Assembly: GCA_018813805.1 (NCBI GenBank) | Contig: JAHJAP010000093.1 | Span: 1-5,887, forward strand | Direction: 5' to 3' | From: Patescibacteria group bacterium | GTDB lineage: Bacteria > Patescibacteriota > Patescibacteriia > Patescibacteriales > GWC2-42-12 | DNA length: 5,887 bases | Shown here: positions 4,900 through 5,887 of the stretch, piece after piece | Layout of the letters: each line of letters begins with the position of its first letter | How positions within the stretch are numbered: position 1 is the first letter of the stretch | Notes under the pieces: model-generated | What the model was told of the DNA's origin: nothing | What the model saw: the letters and a program-made list of their open reading frames with translations, nothing else | The model's database searches: none | Translations under genes and position numbers: made by a program

Positions 4900-5685
4900 A
4901 TGAAAGACATTCAAAAAAACAAACCTGTCCGAGAGATTGATATTAATATGGTAGGCGTCAAAAATCTGAAGGCGCCGCTTGTGGTTATCGATAAAAAGAA
5001 CAAATGTCAAGAAACAGTTGGCAGTATTAATATTTTTGTTAATTTACCCCGACATTATAGAGGTACTCACATAAGCCGTTTTATTGAGGTTCTGAATAGA
5101 TATACAAAAAAGACGCTGACGGTTGAGGTTTTAGATAAATTAACTTTAGAAATTTTAAGAATTCTTGAGGCAGAAAAAAGTAGAATAGAAATAGAATTTC
5201 CGTATTTTATTTTAAAATCATCACCTATCTCAAAGAAAAAGTCATTGTTGGACTATCAATGTAAGATAATTAGAATTGCCAATAGAAACATCAAGGAGAT
5301 TGAGCATATAATTCAGGTTGAAGTACCAATTACAACCGTCTGTCCATGCAGTAAAGCAATAAGTAAATATGGCGCCCATAATCAGAGAGGATATGTAACA
5401 GTAAGTATGAAATTGAATAAATTTTTTTGGATTGAAGAGGTTATTGATATTATTGAGGAAGAAGCTAGTTGTGATATATATCCACTTTTGAAGCGAGAAG
5501 ACGAGAAATATGTGACCGAAAAAGCCTATGAAAATCCAAAATTTGCCGAAGACATTGTTCGAGATGTTAGTTATAGATTAGAACAAGATAAAAGAATTGA
5601 TTGGTTTAAGGTTGAATGCGAAAATCAAGAGAGTGTTCACAATCATAATGTTTACGCAAAAATCGAGAATCGGTTACCAGATTAA
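4900..5685 (+). CDS. folE2: GTP cyclohydrolase FolE2 (type IB)
   Basis: FolE2 opens GTP to 7,8-dihydroneopterin triphosphate, the entry step shared by folate and preQ0 synthesis. At 261 residues it is full-length for the FolE2/MptA family. Signatures include GVKNLKAPL (19-27), VNLPRHYRGTHISRF (47-61), the active-site stretch TTVCPCSKAISKYGAHNQRG (145-164) with C148 and H160 as likely metal and catalytic residues, LKREDEKYVTEKAYENPKF (197-215), and ESVHNHN (244-250) with H247 and H249. It is not QueF: the QueF reductase has a different nitrile-binding Cys motif and the protein aligns throughout with the GTP cyclohydrolase pattern. It starts 10 bp after queE without a clear Shine-Dalgarno and is last in the operon. 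Placement with queD-C-E indicates service to preQ0 rather than folate. Family members are less zinc-dependent than FolE1. Confidence 0.95.
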   Translation: MKDIQKNKPVREIDINMVGVKNLKAPLVVIDKKNKCQETVGSINIFVNLPRHYRGTHISRFIEVLNRYTKKTLTVEVLDKLTLEILRILEAEKSRIEIEFPYFILKSSPISKKKSLLDYQCKIIRIANRNIKEIEHIIQVEVPITTVCPCSKAISKYGAHNQRGYVTVSMKLNKFFWIEEVIDIIEEEASCDIYPLLKREDEKYVTEKAYENPKFAEDIVRDVSYRLEQDKRIDWFKVECENQESVHNHNVYAKIENRLPD

Positions 5686-5703
5686 AACAATTTGAAATAT
5701 AGA

Positions 5704-5778
5704 AAATACGAAAAATTGCGGCGGCGAAAAAAGAAGCGGCGAAAGTGAGGGCGGGCAAAAATTCCTTCCCCCCAACCC
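5704..5778 (-). repeat. 75-bp perfect inverted repeat, right copy (IR2-R)
   Basis: This is the exact reverse complement of 1940-2014. It begins 18 bp after the folE2 stop and breaks off inside what is the G-rich hairpin loop in the left copy, so this side cannot form the 13-bp stem. The pair encloses about 3.7 kb (2015-5703). The sequence after it changes abruptly to a composition without the repeat's GC-rich character, which may be the flank outside the cassette. No separate terminator for the que operon was seen between folE2 and this repeat. Confidence 0.95.
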
Positions 5779-5825
5779 AGTATGAGAGAATTAATTTAAA
5801 TATTGCTCTATGATATTGTGAAAGC

Positions 5826-5864
5826 AGGAGGCAAACAATGTTTACCCCAGACCTGCCAATTTAA
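5826..5864 (+). other. Strong Shine-Dalgarno with an 8-codon reading frame
   Basis: AGGAGG (5826-5831) lies 6 nt before an ATG (5838-5840), the best ribosome-binding site in the window, but the frame MFTPDLPI stops at TAA 5862-5864. It may be a short leader peptide, a decayed gene start, or chance. A minus-strand frame is also open from the window edge (5885) to TAG at 5808-5810 (25 residues); I do not recognise it, and it could be the end of a gene entering from the right. Neither is claimed as a gene. Confidence 0.2.
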
Positions 5865-5887
5865 GGCTTGAAGGGGATTGCAATTTG

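Noticed and set aside
4900..5685. QueF (preQ0 reductase) as the last gene of the que operon
   Set aside because: Operon position suggests QueF, but the CPCSKAISKYGAHNQR, LKREDEKYVTE and ESVHNHN motifs are those of FolE2 GTP cyclohydrolase, and the length fits that family.
5811..5825. Partial match to the tRNA-Val anticodon arm (GATATTGTGAAAGC against GACATTGTGAAGGC) as a possible distal attachment site
   Set aside because: The match is short and imperfect, falls in the anticodon arm rather than at the 3' end where the repeat boundary lies, and may well be chance.
1..5887. Alternative genetic code with UGA read as glycine, as in some Patescibacteria
   Set aside because: UGA sits at natural ends of the recombinase, methyltransferase and queD genes, and no conserved in-frame UGA occurs in the genes.
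1..5887. CRISPR array or tandem repeat array
   Set aside because: The only long repeats are two inverted pairs; no regularly spaced direct repeats were seen.

Overview
The window looks like an accessory island in an AT-rich bacterium, probably a member of the Candidate Phyla Radiation (Patescibacteria). That placement is inference. It rests on a large serine recombinase of the style common in those genomes, AT-rich genes with few Shine-Dalgarno sites, and small GC-rich repeats between genes. UGA is used as a stop by the recombinase, methyltransferase and queD genes, which argues against the lineages that recode UGA.

Layout. A terminator-like hairpin (14-51, minus strand) and a tRNA-Val(GAC) gene (67-140, plus strand) lie at the left edge. 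A minus-strand large serine recombinase gene (1679-78) runs out through a GC-rich repeat and ends antisense inside the tRNA gene. The recombinase body is framed by a perfect 117-bp inverted repeat (138-254 and 1735-1851). The left copy starts exactly at the tRNA 3' end. Next comes a G-rich hairpin (1921-1969) and the left copy of a second perfect inverted repeat (75 bp, 1940-2014); its partner is at 5704-5778. Between the two 75-bp copies sit six plus-strand genes: an Xre-type regulator and a class I methyltransferase (probably one transcript), then queD-queC-queE-folE2 behind a good sigma70-type promoter (3185-3213). The last 109 bp (5779-5887) hold no gene I recognise.

How the genes work together. 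FolE2 makes dihydroneopterin triphosphate from GTP. QueD converts it to 6-carboxytetrahydropterin, QueE to 7-carboxy-7-deazaguanine, and QueC to preQ0 (7-cyano-7-deazaguanine). The four genes therefore form a complete GTP-to-preQ0 pathway. No QueF, Tgt, QueA/QueG or DNA-inserting Dpd enzyme is present, so the use of the preQ0 cannot be read from this window.

Most notable observations: (1) two adjacent modules, a recombinase module and a preQ0 cassette, are each bracketed by their own perfect inverted repeat beside a tRNA; (2) inversion across the 117-bp repeat would flip the recombinase and swap its C-terminal tail, because the reading frame is open through both copies and into different unique sequence on each side; (3) the repeats carry hairpins with GCGAAGC apices and a G-rich loop. 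Assembly artefact is a real alternative explanation for the inverted repeats and should be excluded first.
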